Assembly: GCF_017873175.1 (NCBI RefSeq)
Contig: NZ_JAGGJW010000004.1
Coordinates: 352,696 to 416,695 of the forward strand
Source of the DNA: Neorhizobium petrolearium
GTDB lineage: Bacteria; Pseudomonadota; Alphaproteobacteria; Rhizobiales; Rhizobiaceae
Reading direction: 5' to 3'
DNA length: 64,000 nt
Shown here: positions 25,680 through 34,511 of the stretch, one piece after another
Layout: each line of letters starts with the position of its first letter
Position numbering within the stretch: the first letter of the stretch is position 1
Translations under genes and position numbers: made by a program
Notes under the pieces: model-generated
Database searches by the model: none
What the model was told of the DNA's origin: nothing
What the model saw: only the letters and a program-made list of their open reading frames with translations

Positions 25680-28031
25680 TCATCGCCCTTCCTCCTCTTG
25701 CGAAACCGCAGCCTTCCCCGCCCGCACCCGGATCAGCGCGAGGACCGCAAGGCCGGTCACCATCACCACGGCGATCTCGCCCAGCGTATCCGTGCCGCGG
25801 AAATCGACGATGATGACGTTCACGACGTTGGCGCCATGGGCGATCACCTTGGAATAGGCATTGAAGAAATCGGTCAGCAGATTATCGAACGACGCCTCAA
25901 CAGACTTCAAGAGCAGGAGCCCGAAGCCGAGCCCACAGGCGACCGCAACGCACGCATCGAAGAGCAATTGCCTGCGCGGCCGATGATCCGCAGGCGAAAG
26001 CCGAAGCCGCGTCATGACCAGCGCCAGGATGACGACCGACAACGTCTCCACCATGAACTGCGTGAAGGAAAGGTCCGGCGCGCCGAACAGCAGGAAGATC
26101 ACCGCGACGGCAAAGCCCTGGATGCCGAGCGAGACGATCGCCGTCAGCCGGTCCTTCGCCCTCAGCACCGCGAAAATGCCGATCAGCGCGATCGCCAGAA
26201 ACGCCGCCTCCTGTGGAAGAACGCTGCCCGGCCAGGCCGGCATGCCCGGCAATTCGTCGAAGACGACGGGAGGAACCAGCAGCGTCAGCGCCAGAAGGAT
26301 GAACGTGGCGGTCATGTAGACCTCCAGCCTTCCGGGCTGCACGAAGCGGGTGATGGCGACCGAAAGCCGGACAAGCCCGGAGACGAAATGATCGAAACCG
26401 AGATCCGGTCCGGGCCCCAGATTTTCCAGCACACGGACCATCAGTGCGCGGGCGCCGTCCAGCCGCCAGAAGACGAACACGCCAAGCCCTATGGTGATGA
26501 CCGAGAGAACGAGCGGCATCCCGAGATGCGGCACGGTGGTGATATCGATCACCACCTTTTCGCCGGAGACAGCGCTTGCCATGGGCGAGGAAACGTAGTG
26601 ATGCGCAAGGCCGGAAAACAGTGCTCCGAGCAGCCCCAGCACGGCCAGGACGGCCGGCCCCAGCCAGAGGGCGACAGGCCCTTCGTGAGCCGATTTCGGA
26701 TTCGCGCTGGGCGGCCCGAAAAAGGGCCTGATGGCGATGGCGAAGGCCACCGCAAACATCAAGGCATTGCCGATCACTGCAAGACCGGTAAAGAAGACGG
26801 CACGCGGATTGCCGGCCGCAAGGGCGGCATAGATTTCTTCCTTGGCGAGAAAGCCGAAGAAGAGCGGCAGGCCGCCCATCGAAAGGGCACAGAGCATTGC
26901 CGCCGCGAAGGTGATCGGCATGGCGGATCGGAGCCCGCGAAGCTGGGTCACGTTGCGGTCTCCCGCTTCGTGGTCCACGGTCCCCACCACCATGAAGAAG
27001 CCGCCCTTGAACAACGAATGCGCGACGAGATAAAGCACCGCCGCCTCAACCGCATGCGGCGCCCCGAACCCCGTCAGCATGACGAGCAGGCCGAGCGAGG
27101 CCATGGTCGTATAGGCCAGCATCAGCTTCATATCCACCTGACGGACGGCGAGGAAGGTGCCGGCAATCAGCGTGATACCGCCGAAGAAGGGCAGCAGGAT
27201 TTCCCAGGCTGGCGTCGCGCCCATGACCGGATTGAGCCGCATCAGAAGATAAACGCCGGCCTTCACCATGGTGGCCGAATGAAGATAGGCCGAGACCGGC
27301 GTCGGCGCTTCCATGGCGTTCGGCAGCCAGAAATGGAAGGGAAACTGCGCGGATTTGGTGAAGGCGCCGCCGAGCACCAGAAGAAGCGTCGCGAGATAGA
27401 ACGGGCTTTCGCGCAGGCCGTCTTCCATGTGGACGAGCAGCGAAAGCTGGGTCACGCCGGTGATGTTCCAGAGGAAGACAAGGCCGGCGAGCAGGCAGAG
27501 CCCTCCCCCGCCGGTGACCACCAGCGCCTGCAGCGCGGCGCGGCGCGCCTTCTCCCGCCCGTGATCGAAGCCGATCAGCAGGAAGGAGGTGATGGAGGTC
27601 AGCTCCCAATAAACGAAGAGCATCAGGAAACTGTCGGACACGACAAGGCCGAGCATCGCCCCCATGAACAGGAGGATGAAGGACAGGAAACGGCCCTGAT
27701 CCGGATGGCCCTTCATATAGCCGCCGGAATAGATCACGATCAGCGTGCCGATGCCGGTGATCAGCAGAGCAAAGGTGAGCGACAGGCCATCAAGGAACCA
27801 GGAAAAGGATAGGTTGAAGCTCGGCGCCCAGGCATAACCGCCCGTCACGACTTCGCCTGCGGCGACTTCGGACAGGAAGCCGCAGAAGTGCAGAAAGGCG
27901 AAAAACGGCGCCAGAGCCAACAGCCAGGCCGCCTTGTCACCAAACCGGCGGATGAGAACAGGAGCAAAAACGGCGCCCATAAAGGGGAGGAACAGGACAA
28001 CGAATGTCAATGCCGGCACATTGGCAGCCAT
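25680..28031 (-). CDS. phaA: Cation/H+ antiporter subunit A (PhaA/MnhA)
   Basis: 783 residues and about 20 membrane helices, homologous to NuoL. Family motifs include SDSFLMLFVYWELTSITSFL (helix 5 glutamate), FTKSAQFPFHFWLPNAMEAP (helix 7 lysine), PVSAYLHSATMVKAGVYLL and the C-terminal MnhB-like part (DAPDLSFTQFMVE pattern and FRGTDTLGEIAVVM). ATG 28031 follows AAGGAGATGGC; the longer frame upstream has no ribosome site. It is the first gene of phaABCDEFG and the main ion-translocating subunit. Confidence 0.96.
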   Translation of the reverse strand: MAANVPALTFVVLFLPFMGAVFAPVLIRRFGDKAAWLLALAPFFAFLHFCGFLSEVAAGEVVTGGYAWAPSFNLSFSWFLDGLSLTFALLITGIGTLIVIYSGGYMKGHPDQGRFLSFILLFMGAMLGLVVSDSFLMLFVYWELTSITSFLLIGFDHGREKARRAALQALVVTGGGGLCLLAGLVFLWNITGVTQLSLLVHMEDGLRESPFYLATLLLVLGGAFTKSAQFPFHFWLPNAMEAPTPVSAYLHSATMVKAGVYLLMRLNPVMGATPAWEILLPFFGGITLIAGTFLAVRQVDMKLMLAYTTMASLGLLVMLTGFGAPHAVEAAVLYLVAHSLFKGGFFMVVGTVDHEAGDRNVTQLRGLRSAMPITFAAAMLCALSMGGLPLFFGFLAKEEIYAALAAGNPRAVFFTGLAVIGNALMFAVAFAIAIRPFFGPPSANPKSAHEGPVALWLGPAVLAVLGLLGALFSGLAHHYVSSPMASAVSGEKVVIDITTVPHLGMPLVLSVITIGLGVFVFWRLDGARALMVRVLENLGPGPDLGFDHFVSGLVRLSVAITRFVQPGRLEVYMTATFILLALTLLVPPVVFDELPGMPAWPGSVLPQEAAFLAIALIGIFAVLRAKDRLTAIVSLGIQGFAVAVIFLLFGAPDLSFTQFMVETLSVVILALVMTRLRLSPADHRPRRQLLFDACVAVACGLGFGLLLLKSVEASFDNLLTDFFNAYSKVIAHGANVVNVIIVDFRGTDTLGEIAVVMVTGLAVLALIRVRAGKAAVSQEEEGR

Positions 28032-28200
28032 GCCATCTCCTTTTGAAACCGCGAGAACCGACCAACCGCCGGGAGGAAATGGCTTTCTAGGGTAAAGAAT
28101 CCCCCATCTCAAGCATAACCGGACGGAACACACAGAAACGCGACTTTTCGTCAACGCCCCGGATGCCTATCTAAAGGAAAAACGAAAGGAATCTGAAGCG

Positions 28201-28611
28201 ATGTCCGATGTGACCAATCCGAAAATCCAAAAGAGCGATATTGAATGGCGCGAACAGCTTTCGCCGGAGCAGTACCGTATCCTGAGGCAGGCCGGCACCG
28301 AACGGGCCTTTACCGGTCCTTTCTGGAACGCGAAGGAAAAAGGCCTCTATCGCTGTGCCGGCTGTGGCGAGGAACTGTTCATCTCCGACACGAAATTTGA
28401 CTCGGGTTGCGGCTGGCCGAGCTATTTCGAGCCGGTGAAGCCCGGGGCGGTGACCGAGCACCGCGACATATCGCACGGCATGGTCCGCACCGAAGTGCGC
28501 TGCGCCAATTGCGGCGGGCATCTCGGCCACGTCTTTCCGGACGGTCCGCCGCCGACGGGACTGCGCTACTGCATCAACGGCCACGCAATGACCTTCGAGC
28601 CGCTGAAATAA
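28201..28611 (+). CDS. msrB: Peptide-methionine (R)-S-oxide reductase MsrB
   Basis: 136 residues. Two CxxC pairs (CAGC, CANC) bind structural zinc, [10 protein letters not shown] is the family fingerprint, and the catalytic cysteine is in RYCING near residue 121. It reduces the R epimer of oxidised methionine using thioredoxin in the cytosol. Length and motifs are standard. AAGGAA precedes ATG 28201. It is transcribed divergently from phaA and is apparently monocistronic, with a hairpin after it. Confidence 0.96.
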   Translation: MSDVTNPKIQKSDIEWREQLSPEQYRILRQAGTERAFTGPFWNAKEKGLYRCAGCGEELFISDTKFDSGCGWPSYFEPVKPGAVTEHRDISHGMVRTEVRCANCGGHLGHVFPDGPPPTGLRYCINGHAMTFEPLK

Positions 28612-28629
28612 ACCGCCGGACTACGGATG

Positions 28630-28655
28630 CTTCCCCGGCCAGCGGCCCGGGGAAG
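28630..28655 (+). terminator. Hairpin after msrB, weak terminator candidate
   Basis: CTTCCCCGG-CC-AGC-GG-CCCGGGGAAG forms a long GC stem with one bulge, 18 bases beyond the msrB stop. There is no T-run after it, so termination efficiency is uncertain. Confidence 0.4.
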
Positions 28656-28727
28656 TCATGACGAGCATGGCCTCCCCTCAAGGGTCATGATAGGTAGTTC
28701 TGCACCGACCGCAGGAAGACGTCCGTC

Positions 28728-29192
28728 ATGCCCAAGATCGATATCGCCACCGTTCCCAAATATAAAAGCTCGGGCTATCCGCCGCCATTCGACGCCCCCT
28801 GTGCCGGACGCGTGCGGCAGCGCCTCGGCGATGCCGGCGGGCTCACCGATTTCGGCATCAATCTCATGCGCCTGCCTCCCGGCAACTGGTCGAGCCAGCG
28901 CCACTGGCACTCGCACGAGGACGAATTCGTCTATGTACTCGAAGGCGAACTGACGCTGATCGAGGACGACGACGAGACGATATTGCGCGCCGGCGATTGC
29001 GCGGCCTTTCCGAAAGGCTCCGGCAACGGCCATCACATGATCAACAGATCACGTGCGATGGCGGTCTATCTCGAAATCGGCTCGCGCCAGCCCGCCGACA
29101 TCATCACCTGCTCCGACATAGACATGATGAGCGCCAATGCCGACGGCCGGTTCGTGCACAAGGACGGCACGCCCTATCCTGGGCCCGGCTGA
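28728..29192 (+). CDS. Cupin domain-containing protein
   Basis: A 154-residue single cupin. Motif 1 is RHWHSHEDEFVYVLEGELTL and motif 2 is GDCAAFPKGSGNGHHMINRS, with the usual His/Glu metal ligands. The fold suits a small dioxygenase, isomerase or sugar-binding role, but no substrate is visible. Homologues annotated as transcriptional-regulator-like cupins are common in rhizobia. It converges on the methyltransferase gene with a 10-base gap. Confidence 0.88.
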   Translation: MPKIDIATVPKYKSSGYPPPFDAPCAGRVRQRLGDAGGLTDFGINLMRLPPGNWSSQRHWHSHEDEFVYVLEGELTLIEDDDETILRAGDCAAFPKGSGNGHHMINRSRAMAVYLEIGSRQPADIITCSDIDMMSANADGRFVHKDGTPYPGPG

Positions 29193-29202
29193 ACCGGCGC
29201 TG

Positions 29203-30012
29203 TCATTCCACCGCCCGGCCGCGCACGGCCCATGCCCTAGCCTTGAACGGAATGGAGCCGTCGTCGGCATAGGGCAGATTTGCTTTCAGCTTTTCCCTGA
29301 GCTTCCGCCGTCTGTCGGCGGGAAGATTGGCGCAATATGCGGGCGCAGGCCCCGTTCCCAATGTGAATGGTCGCCAGAAATCGTCGAAACTCTCAAAGCG
29401 CGTCGCAATCTCGATCTCTTCGTCTTCCACCTCCGCCAGGCCCGACTGTCTTGCGAGATGGGCGAGATTGTCACGCGTGCAGAAGGGAAAGCGGCGGTTC
29501 TCGGTCAGATCCTGCGCCGCGGGGTCGAGGTCGACGGCAGCCATCCAGAAGGCACGCATGAACTCCACGCCGCCACCCGGGTAATCCCAGACATAGAACG
29601 CGACCCTGCCGCCCGGGCGCGCCACGCGCGCCATCTCGCGCAATGCCTCCTCCCGCCTCGGAACGAAGTTAAGCATCAGGCCGGACACGACGATGTCGGC
29701 GACATCCGACGGCATCGCGAGCATTTGCGCATCGCCCAACCGGAATTCGGCCCGCGGATCTGGCACGTTGAGGCGGGCCTTTTCCAGAAACCCTTCCGAA
29801 GGATCGAGGCCGACCAGGCTTTTCGGATCGTAGCCCGAGACAATTGCCGAGGAAAGCGCTCCGGTGCCGCAGCCGACATCCACCCAGTCCAGACCCGCGG
29901 CGGGATGCAGCCATTCCAGGAAGCGGGGGGCGACCTTGCGGCTCCATCGGCCCATATAAAGATCGTAGCTGTCGCCCGCCCGCCAGGCGTCATGCCGCGA
30001 AGCCCTGGCCAT
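29203..30012 (-). CDS. Class I SAM-dependent methyltransferase
   Basis: 269 residues. Motif I is WVDVGCGTGALSSAI (SAM binding, near residue 45), the acidic loop is VGLDPSEGFLEKA, and the post-motif is LGDAQMLAMPSDVADIVVSG with LMLNFVPRREEAL. This is the Methyltransf_11/25 type used on small molecules. ATG 30012 has GGAGGACATC. The family resembles UbiE-like enzymes but lacks features to name the substrate. It is monocistronic between convergent and codirectional neighbours. Confidence 0.9.
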   Translation of the reverse strand: MARASRHDAWRAGDSYDLYMGRWSRKVAPRFLEWLHPAAGLDWVDVGCGTGALSSAIVSGYDPKSLVGLDPSEGFLEKARLNVPDPRAEFRLGDAQMLAMPSDVADIVVSGLMLNFVPRREEALREMARVARPGGRVAFYVWDYPGGGVEFMRAFWMAAVDLDPAAQDLTENRRFPFCTRDNLAHLARQSGLAEVEDEEIEIATRFESFDDFWRPFTLGTGPAPAYCANLPADRRRKLREKLKANLPYADDGSIPFKARAWAVRGRAVE

Positions 30013-30124
30013 GATGTCCTCCGATAGACCAAGGCCACATGATACGCCCCCCATTCCGTGCGCGAAACAGCGTCTTAAGGCTGTACGAAACGGCTTTTCC
30101 TCAACAATAAGGCGGAGCCGGCGT

Positions 30125-31963
30125 TCAGATGCTCGCCTGCACGCGGTGCAGGCCGGCGTAGACGCCGTTCCGCGCCATGAGGCGGTCATGACTGCCCTCC
30201 TCGACGATGCCGTTGCCGGTCAGGACCAGGATGCGGTCGGCATGGCGCACGGTGGAGAGGCGGTGGGCGATGACCAGCGTGGTGCGGCCTTCCGCCAGGC
30301 TGAGCAGCGCCTGCTGCACCGCCCGCTCGCTCTCGTTGTCGAGCGCGCTGGTCGCCTCGTCGAAGATCAGGATCGCCGGATTCTTGAGGAACGCGCGGGC
30401 GATGGTGAGGCGCTGGCGCTGGCCGCCCGAGAGTTTGACGCCGCGCTGGCCGATATCAGTATCGTAACCGTCGGGCAGAGCCATGATGAAGTCGTGCGCG
30501 TTGGCGGCCCGCGCCGCGGCCTCGACTTCGGCGTCGGTTGCGCCGGGCCGGCCATAGCGGAGATTTTCCGCCACGGTTCCCGCGAAGAGGTAGACCTCCT
30601 GCTGCACCACGCCGACATGGCGCCTGAGCGACGCCAGCGTCACATCGCGGATATCGGTGCCGTCGATCAGGATCGCCCCGGCCTCCACATCATAGAAGCG
30701 CGGGATGAGCGCGCATAGCGTGCTCTTGCCCACCCCGGAAGGCCCGACGAGCGCCACGAACTCGCCCGGCGCAATCGTCAGCGAAAGCCGGTTCAGGACC
30801 CTGGGGCCATCGGCCTCATAACCGAACGTGACGTCCGAGAACCGGATTTCGCCCCTCGGTTCCGGCATGGGGCGGGCCTGCGGCCGCTCGGCGATGTCCG
30901 GGGCGACGTCGAGAATCTCCATGGAGCGGACGAAGCCGGTATAGCCCTCCTGCCAGAGGCGCACGAAATTGGCGAGCCGCTTGACCGGATCAACCAGCAC
31001 AGCCACGCAGAGCAGAAAGGTGAGGAGGTCGGCGACGGTCAGTTCCGCCATGAGGATGCGCAGGCCGCCCACCACGATCACCAGTATGGTGACAAGTTGC
31101 GCGAAGGTTTCGGTGCCGGCCGAAAACCACGCCTCGCTGCGATAGCCATCGTTGCGGCTTTGCAGGAACCGCCGGTTCTGTTCGGCGAAACGTTGCCTCT
31201 CCAGCGCCTCGTTGGCAAAGGACTGGACGACGCGAATGCCCGCCAGTGCATCCTCGACGCGCTCGTTGACGGCGGCGATCTGACGCTTGCTGGCGTCGAG
31301 CGCGCGGTTCATTCGCCCGTTGAAATGGAGCGCGTAAACGACAGCCACCGGGGTCAGCAGCAGGATGAGGCCGGCGAGCGGCGGATCGATGAAGAACAGC
31401 ACCAGCATCGCGCCGCTATATTTGAGCACGGCGATGAAGAGATCTTCGGGGCCGTGGTGGAAGAGCTCGCCAAGCCACAGGGAATCGCTGGTGATGCGGC
31501 TCATCAGTTGGCCGGTGCGCTGCCGGTCGTAGAAGCTGAACGAGAGCTTCTGGCAATGATCGAAAAGCTCCTGCCGGACATCCGCCTCGATGCAGGCGCC
31601 CATCATGTGCCCACGATAATCGACGAAGAAGATGGCGACGGTCTGGATCGCCAGGATGGCCAGCATGACGCCGCCGACGGCCAGCACCTCGCCGTAAGCG
31701 TTCGGCGCCTCGGACAGGGCAAGAAGGCGGCTGGTGACGAGATTGGCGCAGAGCGGCAGGGCCACCGCCGTGCCGGCGACGAGGATCGCGCAAAAGAGAT
31801 CCGCCAGAAGCAGTGGCAGGTGCGGGCGGTAATAGGACAGGAACTTGCGCAGGCGCGAAAGGCGGCGCTCGCGGTCAGCGGTGCCGGAAGGGTCGCGGAA
31901 ATACTGGAGAAAGGGCTTATGGCGCGGCGGGCTTTTCCTCGCGCGCGGGAACAGCGTGTGCAT
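30125..31963 (-). CDS. ABC exporter, fused permease and ATPase
   Basis: 612 residues. The N-terminal half has six membrane helices with the exporter coupling region (FSFYDRQRTGQLMSRITSD). The C-terminal ATPase carries Walker A GPSGVGKST, the Q-loop in VGVVQQEVYLF, signature LSGGQRQRL, Walker B ILIFDEATSALD and H-loop IAHRL. This is the MsbA/LmrA-like half-transporter type that works as a homodimer in the inner membrane to export lipids or drugs. The substrate is not readable. ATG 31963 has only a distant AAGGA and lies inside an upstream 34-codon ORF that may feed ribosomes to it. Confidence 0.93.
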   Translation of the reverse strand: MHTLFPRARKSPPRHKPFLQYFRDPSGTADRERRLSRLRKFLSYYRPHLPLLLADLFCAILVAGTAVALPLCANLVTSRLLALSEAPNAYGEVLAVGGVMLAILAIQTVAIFFVDYRGHMMGACIEADVRQELFDHCQKLSFSFYDRQRTGQLMSRITSDSLWLGELFHHGPEDLFIAVLKYSGAMLVLFFIDPPLAGLILLLTPVAVVYALHFNGRMNRALDASKRQIAAVNERVEDALAGIRVVQSFANEALERQRFAEQNRRFLQSRNDGYRSEAWFSAGTETFAQLVTILVIVVGGLRILMAELTVADLLTFLLCVAVLVDPVKRLANFVRLWQEGYTGFVRSMEILDVAPDIAERPQARPMPEPRGEIRFSDVTFGYEADGPRVLNRLSLTIAPGEFVALVGPSGVGKSTLCALIPRFYDVEAGAILIDGTDIRDVTLASLRRHVGVVQQEVYLFAGTVAENLRYGRPGATDAEVEAAARAANAHDFIMALPDGYDTDIGQRGVKLSGGQRQRLTIARAFLKNPAILIFDEATSALDNESERAVQQALLSLAEGRTTLVIAHRLSTVRHADRILVLTGNGIVEEGSHDRLMARNGVYAGLHRVQASI

Positions 31964-32021
31964 GATGCGAAATGTCCTTGTGGGCGATGTTTCCTTTCTG
32001 GTTGGACAGGATCGCTTTCAT
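31917..32021 (-). CDS. 34-codon upstream ORF overlapping the ABC exporter start
   Basis: The ATG at 32021 has a good GGGAG site seven bases upstream. The peptide starts MKAILSNQKGNIAHKDISHH and ends EEKPAAP. The frame overlaps the first 47 bases of the ABC gene. It may be a leader peptide controlling ABC translation, or a real small protein. Confidence 0.35.
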   Translation of the reverse strand: MKAILSNQKGNIAHKDISHHAHAVPAREEKPAAP

Positions 32022-32154
32022 GTCAGTCTCCCAAAGCTCGGAGGAAATGAGCGCCAATCATCGCAGACAACCGTCGCGATCTCAATGCAGCCCTTGAAAA
32101 ACGAACGGGGTGTCGTCCGCGAGCAACAGGCGGATGTCCGTCGCAGCAAGGCTT

Positions 32155-33027
32155 CTATGATGCCGGAAGCTCGACCGTAAAGGCAAAGCGCGCCTTGTCG
32201 CCCGGCTCCAGAATCATCCCGTAGGGGCGCTTTGCCAGATCGTCCGGGCCGTCGAGTTCGGCGGCCGTGCCGTGCCACGGTTCGATGCAGACATAGGGCG
32301 CACCGGCCTTCTGCCAGAGCGCCAGGTTCGGCAGGTTCTCGAAGGAGAATTTCAATGCCGGACCGCCCTCGGCCGCATAGGTGAGGCCGTCGCCCGCGCC
32401 TTCCGGAAAGATCATCGCGTCCTTCTCGAACATCGCATGGTCGAGGCTGAGCCTGCCCGCCCTGAAGGGCGACGGCAGCCTTTCCGGCTTCACCAGCCCG
32501 CCCTCCAGCCTGACGAGCGCGGGCTCGGCGCCGTTGTCGAGGATGACGGCATGGGCACGGCCCTCGCCGCCCGGCAGCGGCCAGAGGAAAGCCGGGTGGA
32601 AACCGAGGCCGAAGGGCATCGGCCGCGTATCGCGATTTTCGACTTCCGCCGAGACCGTCAGCTTCGGACCATCGACGGCGTGGGTTATCGCCAGCAGGAA
32701 TTCGAACGGGTAGACGGCGCGCGTCGCATCCGAGGCGGAAAGCTCGTGGCGGCACGTCGTATCGGTCGACGTGGCGAGTGCGAATTCGGCTCTCCGGGCA
32801 AAGCCGTGCTGGCTCATTTCGTAGGCCTTGCCCTCGACACTGACCCGGTTTTCCGGCGCCTTGCCGACCATGGGAAAGAGGATCGGCGAGCGGCCGCTCC
32901 AGAAAGCAGCATCGCCGTTCCAGAGCCATGACCGGCCATCCGCCGTGGTGAGCGACTGCATTTCCGCACCCAGCGAAGAAACCTCGACGGCGAGGGAGCG
33001 ATTTTCAATGCGGACGGTGTCGGACAT
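32155..33027 (-). CDS. Aldose 1-epimerase family protein
   Basis: 290 residues of galactose mutarotase-like fold. Family marks are WNGDAAFWSGRSPILFPMVG, MSQHGFARRAEF, GFHPAFLWPL and the catalytic-glutamate region PYVCIEPWHGTA. These enzymes interconvert anomers of hexoses or hexose-6-phosphates in the cytosol; the subgroup lacks a fixed substrate. ATG 33027 has AGAGGAAAGAGC; an alternative 9 codons upstream is weaker. Confidence 0.9.
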   Translation of the reverse strand: MSDTVRIENRSLAVEVSSLGAEMQSLTTADGRSWLWNGDAAFWSGRSPILFPMVGKAPENRVSVEGKAYEMSQHGFARRAEFALATSTDTTCRHELSASDATRAVYPFEFLLAITHAVDGPKLTVSAEVENRDTRPMPFGLGFHPAFLWPLPGGEGRAHAVILDNGAEPALVRLEGGLVKPERLPSPFRAGRLSLDHAMFEKDAMIFPEGAGDGLTYAAEGGPALKFSFENLPNLALWQKAGAPYVCIEPWHGTAAELDGPDDLAKRPYGMILEPGDKARFAFTVELPAS

Positions 33028-33115
33028 GCTCTTTCCTCTCGGCGGCTGATTCACCTGACAGCCTGGCGGGGAAAAGTTGCCATTCGATGACCGCGCCCGT
33101 CGGCGGCGGCCGCCG

Positions 33116-34273
33116 TCATTTGCCGTCGACGATGTTCTTCAGGTAGCTTTCGGCAAAGTCCGTCTGGATCTCGATCCACAGCGGAGAATGATCCGACATC
33201 TGCCAGGTGCGCCATTTCTCGTAGAGCTTTTGCGGCGTTGTGGCCCGGAACTTCTCGTTCTTCTCCGGGTCCTTCTTCGGGACGAATTTCTCGTACAGTT
33301 CCATATCCTCCGGCGTGGAACGGAAGACGTCGGCATACATATCGACAATGCCGCCACCCAGAACCTTGAAATGCTCGTCCGTCGCGCGCACGGCGATCTG
33401 GTCATAGAAATGATCCCGGTTCGGCATATGCGCGCCGTCGATCTCCTCCGGCACCTCGAACCCGTTGGCCGCCAGCGCCTGCATGGTCTCGTGCTCGGGG
33501 CTGACCACGTTGAAATCGCCGAGCAGGATATAGTTTTCCGCCTCGCGGCCGCGGTCGAGCGGTTTCATGCCCTCGCCGGTAAGCTTCCTCTCCTTGTCCT
33601 GCCGCTTGGCGAAGAAATCCACCAGCCGCTCGATCTCGGCGACGCGGCGCTTCAGTTTCTCGCCGGAATCGTCGCCAAAATAGATATGTACCGTGCAAAG
33701 GCTGAAGCGGAACCAGCCGGACTGGAAGGCGACGAGGAAGGGCGTGCGGGCAAACTGCTGCTTCATCTCCTCGATCTTCGGCTCGATATCCGGCTGGTCC
33801 TTCGGCGCCTTCACCTTCTTGCGCGAAACCACGAGCTGGCCGTCCGGCAGCACGATCTCGCCGGCGATCTTGCGGAACCAGACCTTCTCGGTGTTGTAGA
33901 CGAAGGCCATGCGTTCGCCGTTGCCGCTGGTGCCCTCCGTCACGTCGGTGGCGATATAGTCCCATTCGCGACCGAGGATGCGCATCACCTTCTGCAGCGC
34001 GGAAAGATCGCGATTGACCTCCTGGACCGCCACGAGATCGAAGCAGGAGATCATCTCGGCGATGTAATAGAAGGTCTCCGGAAGGCGCGGGCCGAAACCG
34101 AAATCGTTGGAATCGAAATCTCGGATGTTCCAGGTCGCCAGAAGCAGCGAACTGTCCTTCTTGCGCGCCCGCAGCGGTGCGAGCGTCTTGCGCATCGCGA
34201 CCAGTCGCTCGGCGCAGCGCTTGGCCGCCCCCGGCTCCTTGAAATCGAAACGCAGGCCACCATAGTTCACCAT
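33116..34273 (-). CDS. Endonuclease/exonuclease/phosphatase family protein
   Basis: 385 residues. EEP-fold motifs are LLLATWNIRDFDS (Asn), VAVQEVNRDLSAL (catalytic Glu), ILLGDFNVVSPEH (Asp/Asn) and the terminal SDHSPLWIEI (Asp-His). All metal and catalytic positions are present. The family cleaves phosphodiesters in DNA, lipids or inositides. A central insert (residues about 150-230) is not specific. There is no signal peptide, so it is probably cytosolic. ATG 34273 follows GGGGAGGGG. It is divergent from the radical SAM gene. Confidence 0.88.
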   Translation of the reverse strand: MVNYGGLRFDFKEPGAAKRCAERLVAMRKTLAPLRARKKDSSLLLATWNIRDFDSNDFGFGPRLPETFYYIAEMISCFDLVAVQEVNRDLSALQKVMRILGREWDYIATDVTEGTSGNGERMAFVYNTEKVWFRKIAGEIVLPDGQLVVSRKKVKAPKDQPDIEPKIEEMKQQFARTPFLVAFQSGWFRFSLCTVHIYFGDDSGEKLKRRVAEIERLVDFFAKRQDKERKLTGEGMKPLDRGREAENYILLGDFNVVSPEHETMQALAANGFEVPEEIDGAHMPNRDHFYDQIAVRATDEHFKVLGGGIVDMYADVFRSTPEDMELYEKFVPKKDPEKNEKFRATTPQKLYEKWRTWQMSDHSPLWIEIQTDFAESYLKNIVDGK

Positions 34274-34511
34274 CGTCCCCTCCCCGATCCGCCATGCGTG
34301 ATCACGGCATGGCACCGACAGTTGCAGCCGGAGGACCATAAACCAGTTTCGCTACACTTTTAAGTCGCCCCCTTCATGGCCCTGCATCCCGCCTGCGGCT
34401 GCACCTCGGGGAAAGTCCGCGCTTGCCCCCCGGCTTTGAAACGATATAGTGCGGCATCACCAGCGACTGATCGAAGTGCCTACATCTTTTCCTCATCCGG
34501 GAGACTAGAGA

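Noticed and set aside
25353..27812. Plus-strand open frame of about 820 codons opposite phaA and phaB
   Set aside because: Highly charged, repetitive composition (Arg, His, Gln, Asp) typical of antisense frames in GC-rich membrane-protein genes.
33077..34363. Plus-strand open frame opposite the EEP-family nuclease
   Set aside because: The opposite strand has all EEP catalytic motifs; this frame has none.
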